Shown here in pieces: positions 1 to 10,602 of a stretch of 64,000 nt of DNA. The position numbers were made by a program, and so were the translations under genes. Origin of the DNA: Bacteroidota bacterium (GTDB lineage Bacteria > Bacteroidota > Bacteroidia > Bacteroidales > FEN-979); contig JAPLDI010000007.1 of assembly GCA_026391795.1 (NCBI GenBank), positions 1 through 64,000 on the forward strand, written 5' to 3'. Position 1 is the first letter of the stretch. Every line of letters starts with the position of its first letter. The notes under the pieces are model-generated. The model did not search any database and had not been told where the DNA came from. It saw only the letters and a program-made list of their open reading frames with translations.

Positions 1-1
1 C

Positions 2-358
2 CTCCGGCAACTGGCCTTCCAGGAGATCAAAAACAAATCCGTTTCCGATACCTTATACAAACTTGCCGGCAATATTGAAAAGGTCTCAACAACAGACTCC
101 TGGTCGGATTTCAGAAAATGGTTCACGGATATCCATCCTCATTTTTATGAGAACCTCACCAAGATCTGTCCTTCCCTTACCAGTAATGACCTGAAACTGG
201 CCTCTCTGCTAAGGATGAATCTCAGCTCAAAAGAGATCGCTTCCCTTACCATGCGCTCACTCGATTCCATCCACATTGCAAAGCACCGGCTTCGCAAGAA
301 ACTGGGTCTCGAAGATGACAATACCCTCATCAACTTCCTGTTCTCAGTCCAAAGCTGA
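2..358 (+). CDS. C-terminal part of a TPR/LuxR-type regulator (truncated by window edge)
   Basis: Open from the window edge to TGA at 356-358, giving 118 codons that match the last 118 codons of the complete paralogue ending at 2421. Only about 13 bases and 4 residues differ (Ser/Ala, Lys/Arg, Thr/Ser, Gln/Pro). The segment holds the DNA-binding-like helix-turn-helix region with the sequence SSKEIASLTMRSLDSIHIAK, as in LuxR/GerE-type output domains. The upstream part is outside the window, so it is unknown whether the TPR part is also duplicated. Function is inferred from the neighbour: a membrane-anchored TPR sensor with a cytoplasmic output domain. Confidence 0.85.
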   Translation, partial: LRQLAFQEIKNKSVSDTLYKLAGNIEKVSTTDSWSDFRKWFTDIHPHFYENLTKICPSLTSNDLKLASLLRMNLSSKEIASLTMRSLDSIHIAKHRLRKKLGLEDDNTLINFLFSVQS

Positions 359-624
359 TCCAGTGTCCGGAGGGTCTATGTTTTTTTTCTTCCCTAAATC
401 GGGTTGCCTGTTTTTTTTTACCTCCATAAATTCTTAGCTACAATTTGTGACATATTTAGCACGCGAACCGGTAAGAACATCAGCCGGAAATGGCTGTTCT
501 GTTGTCGTCAGGCATCTATCGGATTTGGTTAAAAATAATTTTGATATTGGATTTACAAGGGTTCCGGCACACATTTTTTGTATTTCATCTGTTTTTTATA
601 TCTTTATTCACTCAATCCGGCGGA

Positions 625-2421
625 ATGAAGATCTTATGTGTGTTTTTTATTTCTCTTTTCCTGCTTTCTGGTATTGATGGGTCTGCTCTTTCTACCAGAA
701 AAAAGAAAAATATAAATACATCATCCTACGGCAGTGATACGGCACATATCATTGCACTCACCGATTCAGGTTTCATCCTTGCGGGTTCCAATTCAAACCT
801 TGCCGCTTTTTATTCTTTACGGGCCTTGCACCTCGCAGAAAAGATAAACTATCGAAAAGGTATCGGCAGTGCCCGGTATAGTCTTGGGAACCTTGAACTC
901 TTGCATGGAAACTATGAGAAAGCCGTTTTTCAGTTCAACCTGTCCTATAAAATCTTTGAGGAGATGAACGATGTCAGGAGGGCGGCGACAGCCAAAGGGT
1001 CGATTGCAACAGTTTATAGTTACCAGGGAAAATATGAAGAAGCTCTTAACCAATTGTTCCAGGCTTTGAAAATTCTCGAAAAGAAAAAGGATTTCAAGAG
1101 AGCAGGAGCAATTCTGATTAACATAGGAGGGGTTTTTCAAAAAACGTATGACTATACAAGGGCGAAATACTATTTCAGGCAGGCCCTGCTTTTTGTCGGA
1201 GAGAATTCACATGTAAGCATCAATACGATCTACACCAACCTGGGAGGGGTTTTTGCGGAAGAGAACAACTATGATTCTTCACTTTTTTACTACCGGAAAG
1301 CGCTCAATTATTTTGAAAAATCAAAAACGAATAAATATGCACAGGCTTTTACTCTTATTGAAATGAGCAAAATCTATGGGCAGGTAAAGGAGTATGACAA
1401 CTCACTGGCAATGATAATGCAGGCCCTGCCGATTTGCAATGCAATGGGATTTACCGTACTGAAGGCAAAATGCTTAACCGAATTTGCTGAAACTTATTGC
1501 TTCACCGGCCAGTATGATAAGGCGATCCTTTTTGCCAACCAGGCCCTCGAAATTACCCGGACCGGAAAACTCCTTGAACTTGAATCCTCAAATTTTGAAA
1601 TACTCTACCTCACCTATAAGAAAATGAACCTGACCTCCCTGGCCCTTCACAATCTTGAAGAGTTGAAAATCGTCAAGGACAGTCTTCTGAAAACGAACAA
1701 GATGGAAGAACTGCACAGGATGGATTCAAAGTACCTGACTGAGAAACTTGAACAGAAGGAGCTTATTCTCAAACAGCAAAGCGATCTTTACAAGACCCGG
1801 CAGATCCAGTTCTACCTGATCCTTACCCTGGTTTTCTTCTTCCTGGTCTTTGTCTCCATCGTCTTCTATGTTAAACAGCAGGCTTCCCGACGCAAAACCA
1901 AGATCCTTGAACAGGAAACTGAGATCAACAAACAGAAGGTGATCATCCATCAGCAGGAAACCGCGCTTTATGAAGCCGAACTGAACAAACAGAAGAATGA
2001 AATCCTGGCCATCTCCACCCTCCATGGTAAAACAAATGAAGCTTTGCTCCAGATCATCAACGACCTCCGGCAACTGGCCTTCCAGGAGATTAAAAACAAA
2101 GCCGTTTCCGATACCTTATATAAACTGGCCGGCAATATTGAAAAGGTCTCAACAACAGACTCCTGGTCGGATTTCAGAAAATGGTTCACGGATATCCATC
2201 CTCATTTTTATGAGAACCTTACCAGGATCTGTCCTTCCCTTACCAGTAATGACTTGAAACTGGCCTCCCTGCTAAGGATGAATCTCAGCTCAAAAGAGAT
2301 CGCTTCCCTTAGCATGCGCTCACTTGATTCCATCCACATTGCAAAGCACCGGCTTCGCAAGAAACTTGGTCTCGAAGATGACAATACCCTCATCAATTTC
2401 CTGTTCTCAGTCCCAAGCTGA
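625..2421 (+). CDS. TPR-repeat membrane protein with C-terminal LuxR-like HTH
   Basis: 598 residues from the ATG at 625, which begins a good signal-like hydrophobic segment (MKILCVFFISLFLLSG). An earlier in-frame ATG at 490 would add an unlikely 45-residue leader. Order: signal segment (1-20), TPR-like helical hairpins (about 60-370), one membrane segment (about 393-418, FYLILTLVFFFLVFVSIVF), a charged coiled coil, then a LuxR/GerE-like helix-turn-helix (about 540-595). In Bacteroidota this architecture is typical of regulators in which periplasmic TPRs sense and the cytoplasmic tail binds DNA. Ligand and targets are unknown. Its last 118 codons are almost identical to those of the preceding gene. 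Confidence 0.8.
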   Translation: MKILCVFFISLFLLSGIDGSALSTRKKKNINTSSYGSDTAHIIALTDSGFILAGSNSNLAAFYSLRALHLAEKINYRKGIGSARYSLGNLELLHGNYEKAVFQFNLSYKIFEEMNDVRRAATAKGSIATVYSYQGKYEEALNQLFQALKILEKKKDFKRAGAILINIGGVFQKTYDYTRAKYYFRQALLFVGENSHVSINTIYTNLGGVFAEENNYDSSLFYYRKALNYFEKSKTNKYAQAFTLIEMSKIYGQVKEYDNSLAMIMQALPICNAMGFTVLKAKCLTEFAETYCFTGQYDKAILFANQALEITRTGKLLELESSNFEILYLTYKKMNLTSLALHNLEELKIVKDSLLKTNKMEELHRMDSKYLTEKLEQKELILKQQSDLYKTRQIQFYLILTLVFFFLVFVSIVFYVKQQASRRKTKILEQETEINKQKVIIHQQETALYEAELNKQKNEILAISTLHGKTNEALLQIINDLRQLAFQEIKNKAVSDTLYKLAGNIEKVSTTDSWSDFRKWFTDIHPHFYENLTRICPSLTSNDLKLASLLRMNLSSKEIASLSMRSLDSIHIAKHRLRKKLGLEDDNTLINFLFSVPS

Positions 2422-2509
2422 TCCAGTGGTTGGATGGGACTCTGTTTTTTCCTCGGAATCCGGTTGCGTGATTTTTGTTACCTTCGTGCATTCATAACGG
2501 TTTTTAGAG

Positions 2510-3271
2510 ATGTACCTCATCCTGGACCTTGGGAATACAAATAAAAAAATGGCGGTTTTGCCATCGGGGAAATTGACCCCCGAAGCATTCTCCATAACAA
2601 CCGGCAAAATAGAATCGTACCCGGAAATCTCCCTTCAGGATGTCCGGGAATTCTCCCTCAGGTATCCTGCCATCGATGCCTGTATCCTCTCATCTGTTAT
2701 CCCCTATCCGGTCATGATATCAGACTGGCTCCGCAAGCGGTTCCGTTACCTGGAATTCAATCACAAGACCCCCTTACCGATCACCAATCGCTATCTTTCC
2801 CCCGAAACGCTTGGGAGAGACCGCCTGGCTTCAGCCATTGCCGGGTTCTCCATGTATCCCGGACAGGACGTCCTTGTGATCAACGCAGGAACTGCCCTGA
2901 CATACGACCTGGTTACATCCGCAGGTGCCTACATCGGTGGAAGCATCTCTCCCGGGATGAATATGCGGTTCCGGGCCCTGCATACTTTTACCGGACAGCT
3001 GCCGTTATTAACTTATACAGAGATTGATTTCCTGACGGGAACTGACACAGAGGGGTCTCTTCTTTCTGGAGTTATTAACGGGATGACCGCTGAAATGGAA
3101 AGAATGATTCAGTATTACCAGGAAGAATATCCCGGAATCAAAGTCATCCTTAGCGGCGGGGATTTGATATATTTTGTCAATCGGCTTAAAATTAGCATCT
3201 TTGCACTTCCAAATATTGTCATCTACGGACTACAACAAATTCTTGCCTTTAATGATAAAGAATCGTTTTGA
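2510..3271 (+). CDS. coaX: Type III pantothenate kinase
   Basis: 253 residues, the usual length for CoaX, which phosphorylates pantothenate in the first step of coenzyme A synthesis in the cytoplasm. Visible ASKHA-fold signatures are the N-terminal phosphate loop LILDLGNTNKK, the central INAGTALTYDLV, the glycine-rich YIGGSISPGMNMR and the late VILSGGD. A weak promoter-like TACCTTCG lies at 2479-2486, 23 bases before the ATG. The stop overlaps the start of the next gene by 20 bases, which suggests translational coupling. Confidence 0.93.
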   Translation: MYLILDLGNTNKKMAVLPSGKLTPEAFSITTGKIESYPEISLQDVREFSLRYPAIDACILSSVIPYPVMISDWLRKRFRYLEFNHKTPLPITNRYLSPETLGRDRLASAIAGFSMYPGQDVLVINAGTALTYDLVTSAGAYIGGSISPGMNMRFRALHTFTGQLPLLTYTEIDFLTGTDTEGSLLSGVINGMTAEMERMIQYYQEEYPGIKVILSGGDLIYFVNRLKISIFALPNIVIYGLQQILAFNDKESF

Positions 3272-4535
3272 TTACCGCTTTTACCTGACTGTCTTCTTTG
3301 CTTTTTTGTACTGCACATTGTCTGCTCAGACTACCATAACTTCGCCTTACTCGCGCTTTGGGATCGGGGATTTGTCCGGCAATTCAAATGCTTGGAATTT
3401 TGCCATGGAGGGAACGGGGATCGGCATGCGCAGTCCGTATCATGTCAACTTTATAAACCCGGCCTCCTATACCGCTTTTGATTCCTCTTCGTTTGTTTTT
3501 GAGGGGGGCGTACTCTTTAATTATATCCAGCTGAAAACAGATCTCCAGTCGGCAAACCGCACCTATTCATCCGTTGGCTACCTTTCATTTGGTTTTCCGG
3601 TTACAAAATGGTGGAGGACTTCAATATCGCTTCTCCCCTATAGTAATGTAGGATATAATGTACTTTTTGATGATAAGATCGTAAATGTCGGCCGGGTCAA
3701 CAGGATCTATTTCGGCTCAGGTGGAATCAACCGGTTTATGTGGGGAAACGGGTTCAAGCTGACAAAAAATCTTTCCATCGGCATCAATGCGTCCTATCTT
3801 TTCGGATCCATGGTCCGTGAATCTTCATCCACTTTCCCGGATTCAATCTTTTATATCAATTTCAGAGAGGCCTATAATATTACCACCAGCGGCTTCTATT
3901 TCGATTACGGGGTACAGTATACAGCAAGGCTGAAAAAGGGAGTAAGGCTCACTGCGGGAGGAATTTTTGGCACAAAGACGAACGTAAACGCGAAAACCGA
4001 TATCCTTGCCACAACCTATTTTCAGTCAAACGGAACTGAATACACCAAAGACACCCTCAAATTGGCGCCCGGTGTTCAGGGAACGATCACGATACCTTTT
4101 ATGCTCGGCCTGGGCCTTTCTTTTGAAAAACCTGAGAAATGGAATGTCGGAGCCGATTTCAGGTGGCAGAACTGGAAAAATTACCAGGCATTCGGATTGA
4201 GTGATTCCCTGGTAAACAGCTACTATATCAGTACCGGGGCGGAGATCGTTCCCGATATAAATAACTATTCAAATTACTTAAAACGGGTCCGGTACCGCCT
4301 GGGATTCAGGTTCAACAGCACCTACCTGCAACTGCGTCAGCAACATATTAATGAATATGCCGTCAGTCTGGGATTCGGGCTGCCGATTCGCGGAATAAAA
4401 ACCGGGATCAACCTCAGCGGCGAATTCGCTACCCGTGGAACAACCCAATCAAACCTGATCAAAGAGACCTCCTTTAATTTTGTGATCGGTTTTTCAATTT
4501 ATGAACGCTGGTTCGTAAAACGAAAGTACTTTTAA
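3252..4535 (+). CDS. Outer-membrane beta-barrel protein (SPYSRFG type)
   Basis: 427 residues from the ATG at 3252, which starts a signal peptide (FYLTVFFAFLYCTLSAQ). The longer frame from 3174 lies inside coaX and lacks a signal at its start. The mature protein opens with TSPYSRFGIGDLS, a motif common in Bacteroidota outer-membrane proteins of unknown function. Alternating aromatic/polar strands run to the C-terminus, which ends in a basic/aromatic strand (YERWFVKRKYF), as in transmembrane barrels. Its place between coaX and lptC resembles a conserved Bacteroidota envelope cluster. Substrate unknown; possibly FadL/PorV-like. Confidence 0.75.
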   Translation: MIKNRFDYRFYLTVFFAFLYCTLSAQTTITSPYSRFGIGDLSGNSNAWNFAMEGTGIGMRSPYHVNFINPASYTAFDSSSFVFEGGVLFNYIQLKTDLQSANRTYSSVGYLSFGFPVTKWWRTSISLLPYSNVGYNVLFDDKIVNVGRVNRIYFGSGGINRFMWGNGFKLTKNLSIGINASYLFGSMVRESSSTFPDSIFYINFREAYNITTSGFYFDYGVQYTARLKKGVRLTAGGIFGTKTNVNAKTDILATTYFQSNGTEYTKDTLKLAPGVQGTITIPFMLGLGLSFEKPEKWNVGADFRWQNWKNYQAFGLSDSLVNSYYISTGAEIVPDINNYSNYLKRVRYRLGFRFNSTYLQLRQQHINEYAVSLGFGLPIRGIKTGINLSGEFATRGTTQSNLIKETSFNFVIGFSIYERWFVKRKYF

Positions 4536-4554
4536 TCTTCAAATTCCTTCTCCC

Positions 4555-5106
4555 TTGCGGTCTTTCCGTTACCGTTCTCTGATTGTTCTTCTGTTGCTGC
4601 AAGCAGGCTGCGGAAATGATCTTGAAACCGTCAATGCGATCTCACATACCTACACCGGACCGGTCATGTCGGCGAAGAACATCGACGTGATCTTCAGTGA
4701 TTCGGGCAAGATCCAGGCAAGGGTTACCAGCATCCTCCTCAATCGGTATACAACCCCGGAATCCTACATGGAGTTTCCCCGCGGCTTTAAGATCAATATT
4801 TTTGATTCTGCCCTTCGCACCGAAACGACCATCAGTGGCAATTGGGGAAAACGGAACGACTATTCCAGGGTCATGGAAGCGAAAGGGAATGTGATCGTAA
4901 GAAATGAAAGCAAAAAGCAGCAGCTCAATACCGAGCACCTTACGTGGGATGAAAACCGCAGGATGATCTTTACTTCCGAGCGGGTAAAGATCACGACCCA
5001 GGATAAAATTGTGTTCGGGAAAGGATTGCGTTCAAACGAATCTTTTTCCGATTATACCCTTCTCCAGGTTTATGGTCAGCTGATGGTCAAAAAAGATTCC
5101 ATCTGA
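4555..5106 (+). CDS. lptC: LPS export protein LptC (lipoprotein-like)
   Basis: 183 residues. The only plausible start in frame is TTG at 4555; it gives a short hydrophobic N-terminus ending in the lipobox LLQAGC, so the protein is probably lipid-anchored. The body matches LptC/OstA-like beta-jellyroll proteins (MSAKNIDVIFSDSGKIQARV, YMEFPRGFKINIFD, VMEAKGNVIV, EHLTWDENRRMIFT). These pass lipopolysaccharide from the LptBFG transporter to LptA across the periplasm. It follows the outer-membrane gene by 19 bases, in the same operon. Confidence 0.85.
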   Translation: MRSFRYRSLIVLLLLQAGCGNDLETVNAISHTYTGPVMSAKNIDVIFSDSGKIQARVTSILLNRYTTPESYMEFPRGFKINIFDSALRTETTISGNWGKRNDYSRVMEAKGNVIVRNESKKQQLNTEHLTWDENRRMIFTSERVKITTQDKIVFGKGLRSNESFSDYTLLQVYGQLMVKKDSI

Positions 5107-5120
5107 TTTTAGTTGAAGCC

Positions 5121-5151
5121 TTTGTACTTTCACGAAAATTCCCTAGTTTTG
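5121..5151 (+). promoter_or_regulatory. Bacteroidetes-type promoter for the PpiD-like gene
   Basis: TTTG at 5121-5124, 19 bases, then TAGTTTTG at 5144-5151. This fits the -33/-7 consensus (TTTG and TAnnTTTG) of the primary sigma factor of Bacteroidota. It starts a transcript 20-25 bases before the ATG at 5178, so the foldase gene can be expressed separately from lptC. Confidence 0.7.
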
Positions 5152-5177
5152 CAAACTCTTAAAAAAAATCATTCATA

Positions 5178-7301
5178 ATGGCGCTAATTGGAAGAATAAG
5201 AAAACATTCCGGACTTGCTGTAATCATTATTGGGGTTGCAATTGCAGCTTTCGTTATTGGGGATTTCGGAAAGAAAACAAGGAAAGGAACGAATGAAGTT
5301 GGATCCGTTAATGGTGAATCCATCCCCTACCAGGAGTTTGCGAACAAAGTAGAGGAATCCATTCAATACCAGAAGGAGAGTTCCGGAAATGAGAAGATCA
5401 CCGATGAAGAGACCTATCAGGTTCGTCAGAATACCTGGAATACCCTTGTGAAAGAGCTTCTGATGGAAAAAGAATATGACGAACTCGGGCTTACGGTTTC
5501 CTCAGATGAACTTTTTGACCAGGTTCAGGGAAAAGAGCCGCATCGTTTCATCCTTCAGTATTTTAAAGATCCAAAGACCAATGTATATGATCCGATGATG
5601 GTCAGGAACTACCTGAAGAACCTTGACAATATGGAACCCAAGAACAAGGATCAGTGGCTCCGGTTTGAGAAGGCGATCAAAGATGACCGGCTCGAAACCA
5701 AATTCAACAACCTGATCAAGAAGGCTTATTATATGCCGAAAGCAATGTTGAAGAAGACCTATGCAGAGAACACTCAGTCCATGAATGTCCGTTCTGTTTC
5801 ACCGGCGCTGACAACCATACCTGACAATATGGTTACCCTGACCGATGCAGATTATCAGCTTTTTTATGATAACAACAAAGAATTGTTTTTCCAGGAGGCG
5901 GCTACCCGTGAACTTAACTACGTCCTGTTTGAAGTTAAAGCATCCGACCTCGACCGTAAAAAGATTTCAGAAGATGTGAAGCTGATTTACAAAGATTTTA
6001 CAGCAAGCAGTGATCTGCCTAATTTTATCAATGCAAACGGAGATAAAAAATATGACAGCACATACAAGAAAAAAGGAGGATTTCCCGGAATACTCGATTC
6101 AACAGCGTTGACTTCAAAACCCGGAACCTTATATCCCCCGTTTGAGATGAGCAATACCTGGTACATGGCAAAATTGCTTGATGTGCAGGAACGTCCGGAT
6201 ACCATGAAAGGCTCTCAGCTCCTGGTCACCTTTGCCGGGAGCCAGCTCCAGAACGAAAGTGTAAAGCGGACTAAAGAACAGGCCAAAACCCGTGCCGACA
6301 GTTTGTTTGTGATCCTCAAAAAGAGTCCGGAGAAGTTCCGTGAGTTTGCACTCCGTTTTTCTGATTTTCCGACCGCCAAAGATGATGGCGGTGAACTCAA
6401 GGCAATTGTTGACGGACAGCCAAGTTATGGGGTCTTTTACAACAGCGGCCTTACCATGAAGCCCAAAGAGATGAAAGTTGTTGAAACTAATATCGGGTAT
6501 GCAATCTTCGAACTGACTTCCAAAACAAAACCGGTCAGGAAGGCCAAAATGGCCATCCTTCAGCGGAACATTGAACCCAGCAACCAGACCTTCCAGGAGA
6601 CGTATCTGAAGGCAAGCGCATTTGCCGGACAGAACCGCACAAAAGAAGCGTTCATGAAATCAGCAACCGAAAAAGGACTTCCGAACAGGTCTGCTGAAAA
6701 CATCCTAGAGATGGACAACAGCGTGGCTGCGCTCACTTCCGCAAGAGAAGTGGTACGGTGGGCTTATTCCGAAAACACCAAGATCGGTGATGTTTCCCCC
6801 GTTTTCGACCTGTCAGGCAAATATGTTGTTGCCATCCTAACCGGCATTAATGATAAAGGATATATCTCACTCGAAAAGATAAAAGACAGGATCACCCAGG
6901 GGGTCCGCAACGATAAAAAGACGACCATGCTGGCCGACCGCTTATCCAAGGCGATGCAGTCCAATAAAAACATCAATCAGCTTGCACTTCAATTTCAGGC
7001 AAAGGTTGATACTGTAACCGTAACTTTTGGCGGGTACAACAATTCAGCAATTGGTCGTGAACCACAAGTTGTCGGCGAGTTATTCACCTGTAAGACGGGT
7101 GAATTGAAGGGGCCGTTCAAAGGAAAAAACGGAGTTTATGTGGCCATCATCGACAACATCAATAAGGTTCCTGAAATGCAGGATTTCACAAACCTGAGAA
7201 TGCAGCTGGAGGCAAATTTCGGAAACCGTGTTGCCGGAATGATCTTTGAAACTATAAGGAAAGCCGGAACGGTTAAAGACAATCGAAAGAATTTCTTCTA
7301 A
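5178..7301 (+). CDS. PpiD/SurA-like periplasmic peptidyl-prolyl isomerase
   Basis: 707 residues. An N-terminal membrane anchor (GLAVIIIGVAIAAFVIGDF, about 12-32) is followed by a SurA-N-like helical chaperone region and a parvulin (PPIC) domain at about 340-445 (FREFALRFSDFPTAKDDGGE, VVETNIGYAIFELTSK). A second, degenerate chaperone/PPIase-like region runs to the C-terminus. Proteins of this type help outer-membrane and secreted proteins fold. It has its own promoter and ends just before a strong bidirectional terminator. The assignment to the PpiD/SurA family is firm; the exact client set is unknown. Confidence 0.88.
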   Translation: MALIGRIRKHSGLAVIIIGVAIAAFVIGDFGKKTRKGTNEVGSVNGESIPYQEFANKVEESIQYQKESSGNEKITDEETYQVRQNTWNTLVKELLMEKEYDELGLTVSSDELFDQVQGKEPHRFILQYFKDPKTNVYDPMMVRNYLKNLDNMEPKNKDQWLRFEKAIKDDRLETKFNNLIKKAYYMPKAMLKKTYAENTQSMNVRSVSPALTTIPDNMVTLTDADYQLFYDNNKELFFQEAATRELNYVLFEVKASDLDRKKISEDVKLIYKDFTASSDLPNFINANGDKKYDSTYKKKGGFPGILDSTALTSKPGTLYPPFEMSNTWYMAKLLDVQERPDTMKGSQLLVTFAGSQLQNESVKRTKEQAKTRADSLFVILKKSPEKFREFALRFSDFPTAKDDGGELKAIVDGQPSYGVFYNSGLTMKPKEMKVVETNIGYAIFELTSKTKPVRKAKMAILQRNIEPSNQTFQETYLKASAFAGQNRTKEAFMKSATEKGLPNRSAENILEMDNSVAALTSAREVVRWAYSENTKIGDVSPVFDLSGKYVVAILTGINDKGYISLEKIKDRITQGVRNDKKTTMLADRLSKAMQSNKNINQLALQFQAKVDTVTVTFGGYNNSAIGREPQVVGELFTCKTGELKGPFKGKNGVYVAIIDNINKVPEMQDFTNLRMQLEANFGNRVAGMIFETIRKAGTVKDNRKNFF

Positions 7302-7333
7302 TTATTTATTATAGCTGGTTTCTGTTGATCAGA

Positions 7334-7368
7334 AAACAAAAAAACAGCCATCGTGCTGTTTTTTTTAT
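7334..7368. terminator. Bidirectional rho-independent terminator
   Basis: The stem AACAGC / GCTGTT (about 7342-7360) is flanked by an A-run on the left and a T-run on the right, so it can stop transcription from both sides. It lies between the convergent PpiD-like gene and the PKD lipoprotein gene, whose stop codon sits in the T-run. Confidence 0.85.
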
Positions 7369-7685
7369 TTTATGCTGATGGTCCTTGTTTTTGTTGCCCA
7401 TTTTTCCCTGCTGTTGCTATACTCTTTCAGTACCACGGTAAATGAACCAGCAACAGGATAGATGTGAACAGGGTTGGTCTGTGTGGAGGATTGGCTGTCG
7501 CCAAAGGTCCATTCATAAGAAGAGGCATTCTGGGATTGATTCCGGAAAGTGATTGTATCCGGGACAATGGTATCATTGCTGCCCGTATAAGAAAAATCCG
7601 CTACCGGTACAGCAACTTTTTTGTAACATCCAGATCCTGCTAACAGGAAGAGAACCGCTGCAAGTAATAAAACTTGTCGTTTCAT
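7365..7685 (-). CDS. Small PKD-domain lipoprotein
   Basis: 106 residues. The signal sequence ends in the lipobox LLAGSGC followed by YKK. The remainder is one PKD domain: VADFSYTG at its start, FRNQSQNASSYEWTFGDSQ in the middle (the YEWTFGD signature), then TNPVHIYPVAGSFTVVL. PKD domains are Ig-like modules used for adhesion or as spacers on the cell surface. Monocistronic, convergent with the foldase gene. Its partner is unknown. Confidence 0.85.
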   Translation of the reverse strand: MKRQVLLLAAVLFLLAGSGCYKKVAVPVADFSYTGSNDTIVPDTITFRNQSQNASSYEWTFGDSQSSTQTNPVHIYPVAGSFTVVLKEYSNSREKWATKTRTISIK

Positions 7686-7797
7686 CCGGAGATTTTTTTC
7701 AATAAGTCATTCGATGTGCAATCCTGACCTGCAGGCAGGGAATCCGCATTGAGAAGTTCTCAAGCTTATCCCTGTTGTTACAACTTGCTTATTCCAT

Positions 7798-8037
7798 TTA
7801 TTCAGCCAGCACCAGAACCTGGTTCTCCAGCACTTCGATCACGCCTCCGTTGACCTCAAAAAAGACCGGATTATCTCCTTTCACCTCGACTTTAATCTTC
7901 CCTTTCCGTAACACAGATATGAGCGGGGCATGGTTATTCATGATTTCAAACGATCCGTCAAAACCAGGCAATTGGACCAGGTGAACATTTTCCCCTGCAT
8001 AAAGGACATTATCCGGAGTAATGATATTGAGTTTCAT
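7798..8037 (-). CDS. atpC: ATP synthase F1 epsilon subunit (short form)
   Basis: 79 residues, containing only the N-terminal beta-sandwich (LNIITPDNVLYAGENVHLVQ, LPGFDGSFEIMNNHAPLIS, VLENQVLVLAE). The C-terminal helical hairpin found in most bacteria is missing, as is usual in Bacteroidota. The subunit sits on the rotor stalk of F1. It lies 14 bases downstream of atpD and is co-transcribed with it; the remaining ATP synthase genes are not in this window. Confidence 0.92.
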   Translation of the reverse strand: MKLNIITPDNVLYAGENVHLVQLPGFDGSFEIMNNHAPLISVLRKGKIKVEVKGDNPVFFEVNGGVIEVLENQVLVLAE

Positions 8038-8051
8038 CTTCTCAGCAAATC

Positions 8052-9617
<1,566 letters not shown>

Positions 9618-9687
9618 TTATTTTAAAGGTTATTATTTTACCTTAGATTTGCTGGATAAAAAAAACTGAAAACCTCTTTTGAAACAC

Positions 9688-10560
9688 ATGAGAATGAAGT
9701 ACTTTTTCCTCTTTGTCGTCATTATCCTATTGCCTTTTCGGGGATTTCCCCAGCGGAACATTCCAAATATCATCGACACCGTTGAGACCGATAGCGGTGC
9801 TGTCATCCTCTATCGAAACCATATCTGGGAATATCTTGAAAACGAGCCGGTCATGATGTCGTTGGAAGAAGATTCAACAGGATTGTTTTCCCACAGCTGG
9901 ATCAACGACCAGGTGTTTGCCTATATGGGAGCCAGCAAAAGGGATTCCATCAAAGACACCCTCCTTACGCTTGTTACCAATTCCCGGAAATTCAATGTTC
10001 CGGTCGTTGGCAGGCTTTACCGTGGTTTCTCTTACACACACAAGGGAATGGATATTTCACTCAAGAAAGGCGACACGGTCAGGGCTGCATTCGATGGGGT
10101 GGTAAGGTATGCAAAATACAACCGGGGAGGGTTCGGAAACCTTGTAATCCTGCGCCATTACAACGGACTTGAAACCTATTATGCTCATCTTTCCAAACTC
10201 AAGGTCATGGTGAACCAGGTGGTGAAGGCAAATGAGGTTATCGGACTTGGAGGATCCACCGGCCGGAGCCGCTCTCCGCATCTTCATTTTGAGATCCGGT
10301 ACAAGGACATCCCCCTCGATCCTCAGCGAATGATTGATTTTGATAACGGCAAACTGATCACCGGAATTTTTCCCATTACAAAAAGTGTATTCTATCCCTC
10401 CGATTATGACGGAAAAGCCGTCTATTATACGATCAGGTCTGGAGATACCCTGGCACGTATTGCAAAAAAATGCCATACATCAGTCAAAGAAATCTGTGCC
10501 ATCAACAAAATTAAAACCACATATACGTTGCGGGTAGGACGATCTCTCAGGGTAAAATAA
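9688..10560 (+). CDS. M23 (LytM) peptidoglycan endopeptidase with LysM
   Basis: 290 residues from the ATG at 9688 (a second ATG two codons later is also possible). A signal peptide (FFLFVVIILLPFRGFPQ) is followed by an unassigned N-terminal region, then a peptidase M23 domain. Its zinc ligands are visible: HKGMD (about 119-123) and HLHF (about 198-201). A C-terminal LysM domain (about 245-290, YTIRSGDTLARIAKKCHTS) would bind peptidoglycan. It acts in the periplasm on cell-wall crosslinks or as a hydrolase activator. Divergent from atpD; TAGATTTG at 9644-9651 may be its -7 box. Confidence 0.92.
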   Translation: MRMKYFFLFVVIILLPFRGFPQRNIPNIIDTVETDSGAVILYRNHIWEYLENEPVMMSLEEDSTGLFSHSWINDQVFAYMGASKRDSIKDTLLTLVTNSRKFNVPVVGRLYRGFSYTHKGMDISLKKGDTVRAAFDGVVRYAKYNRGGFGNLVILRHYNGLETYYAHLSKLKVMVNQVVKANEVIGLGGSTGRSRSPHLHFEIRYKDIPLDPQRMIDFDNGKLITGIFPITKSVFYPSDYDGKAVYYTIRSGDTLARIAKKCHTSVKEICAINKIKTTYTLRVGRSLRVK

Positions 10561-10602
10561 ACAGGCGGGAAATCAGAGCCCGGTTCAGGCTTTCCGTTTT
10601 TC

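Noticed and set aside
490-624. N-terminal extension of the TPR regulator from the ATG at 490
   Set aside because: It would place 45 residues before a normal signal segment; the ATG at 625 fits better.
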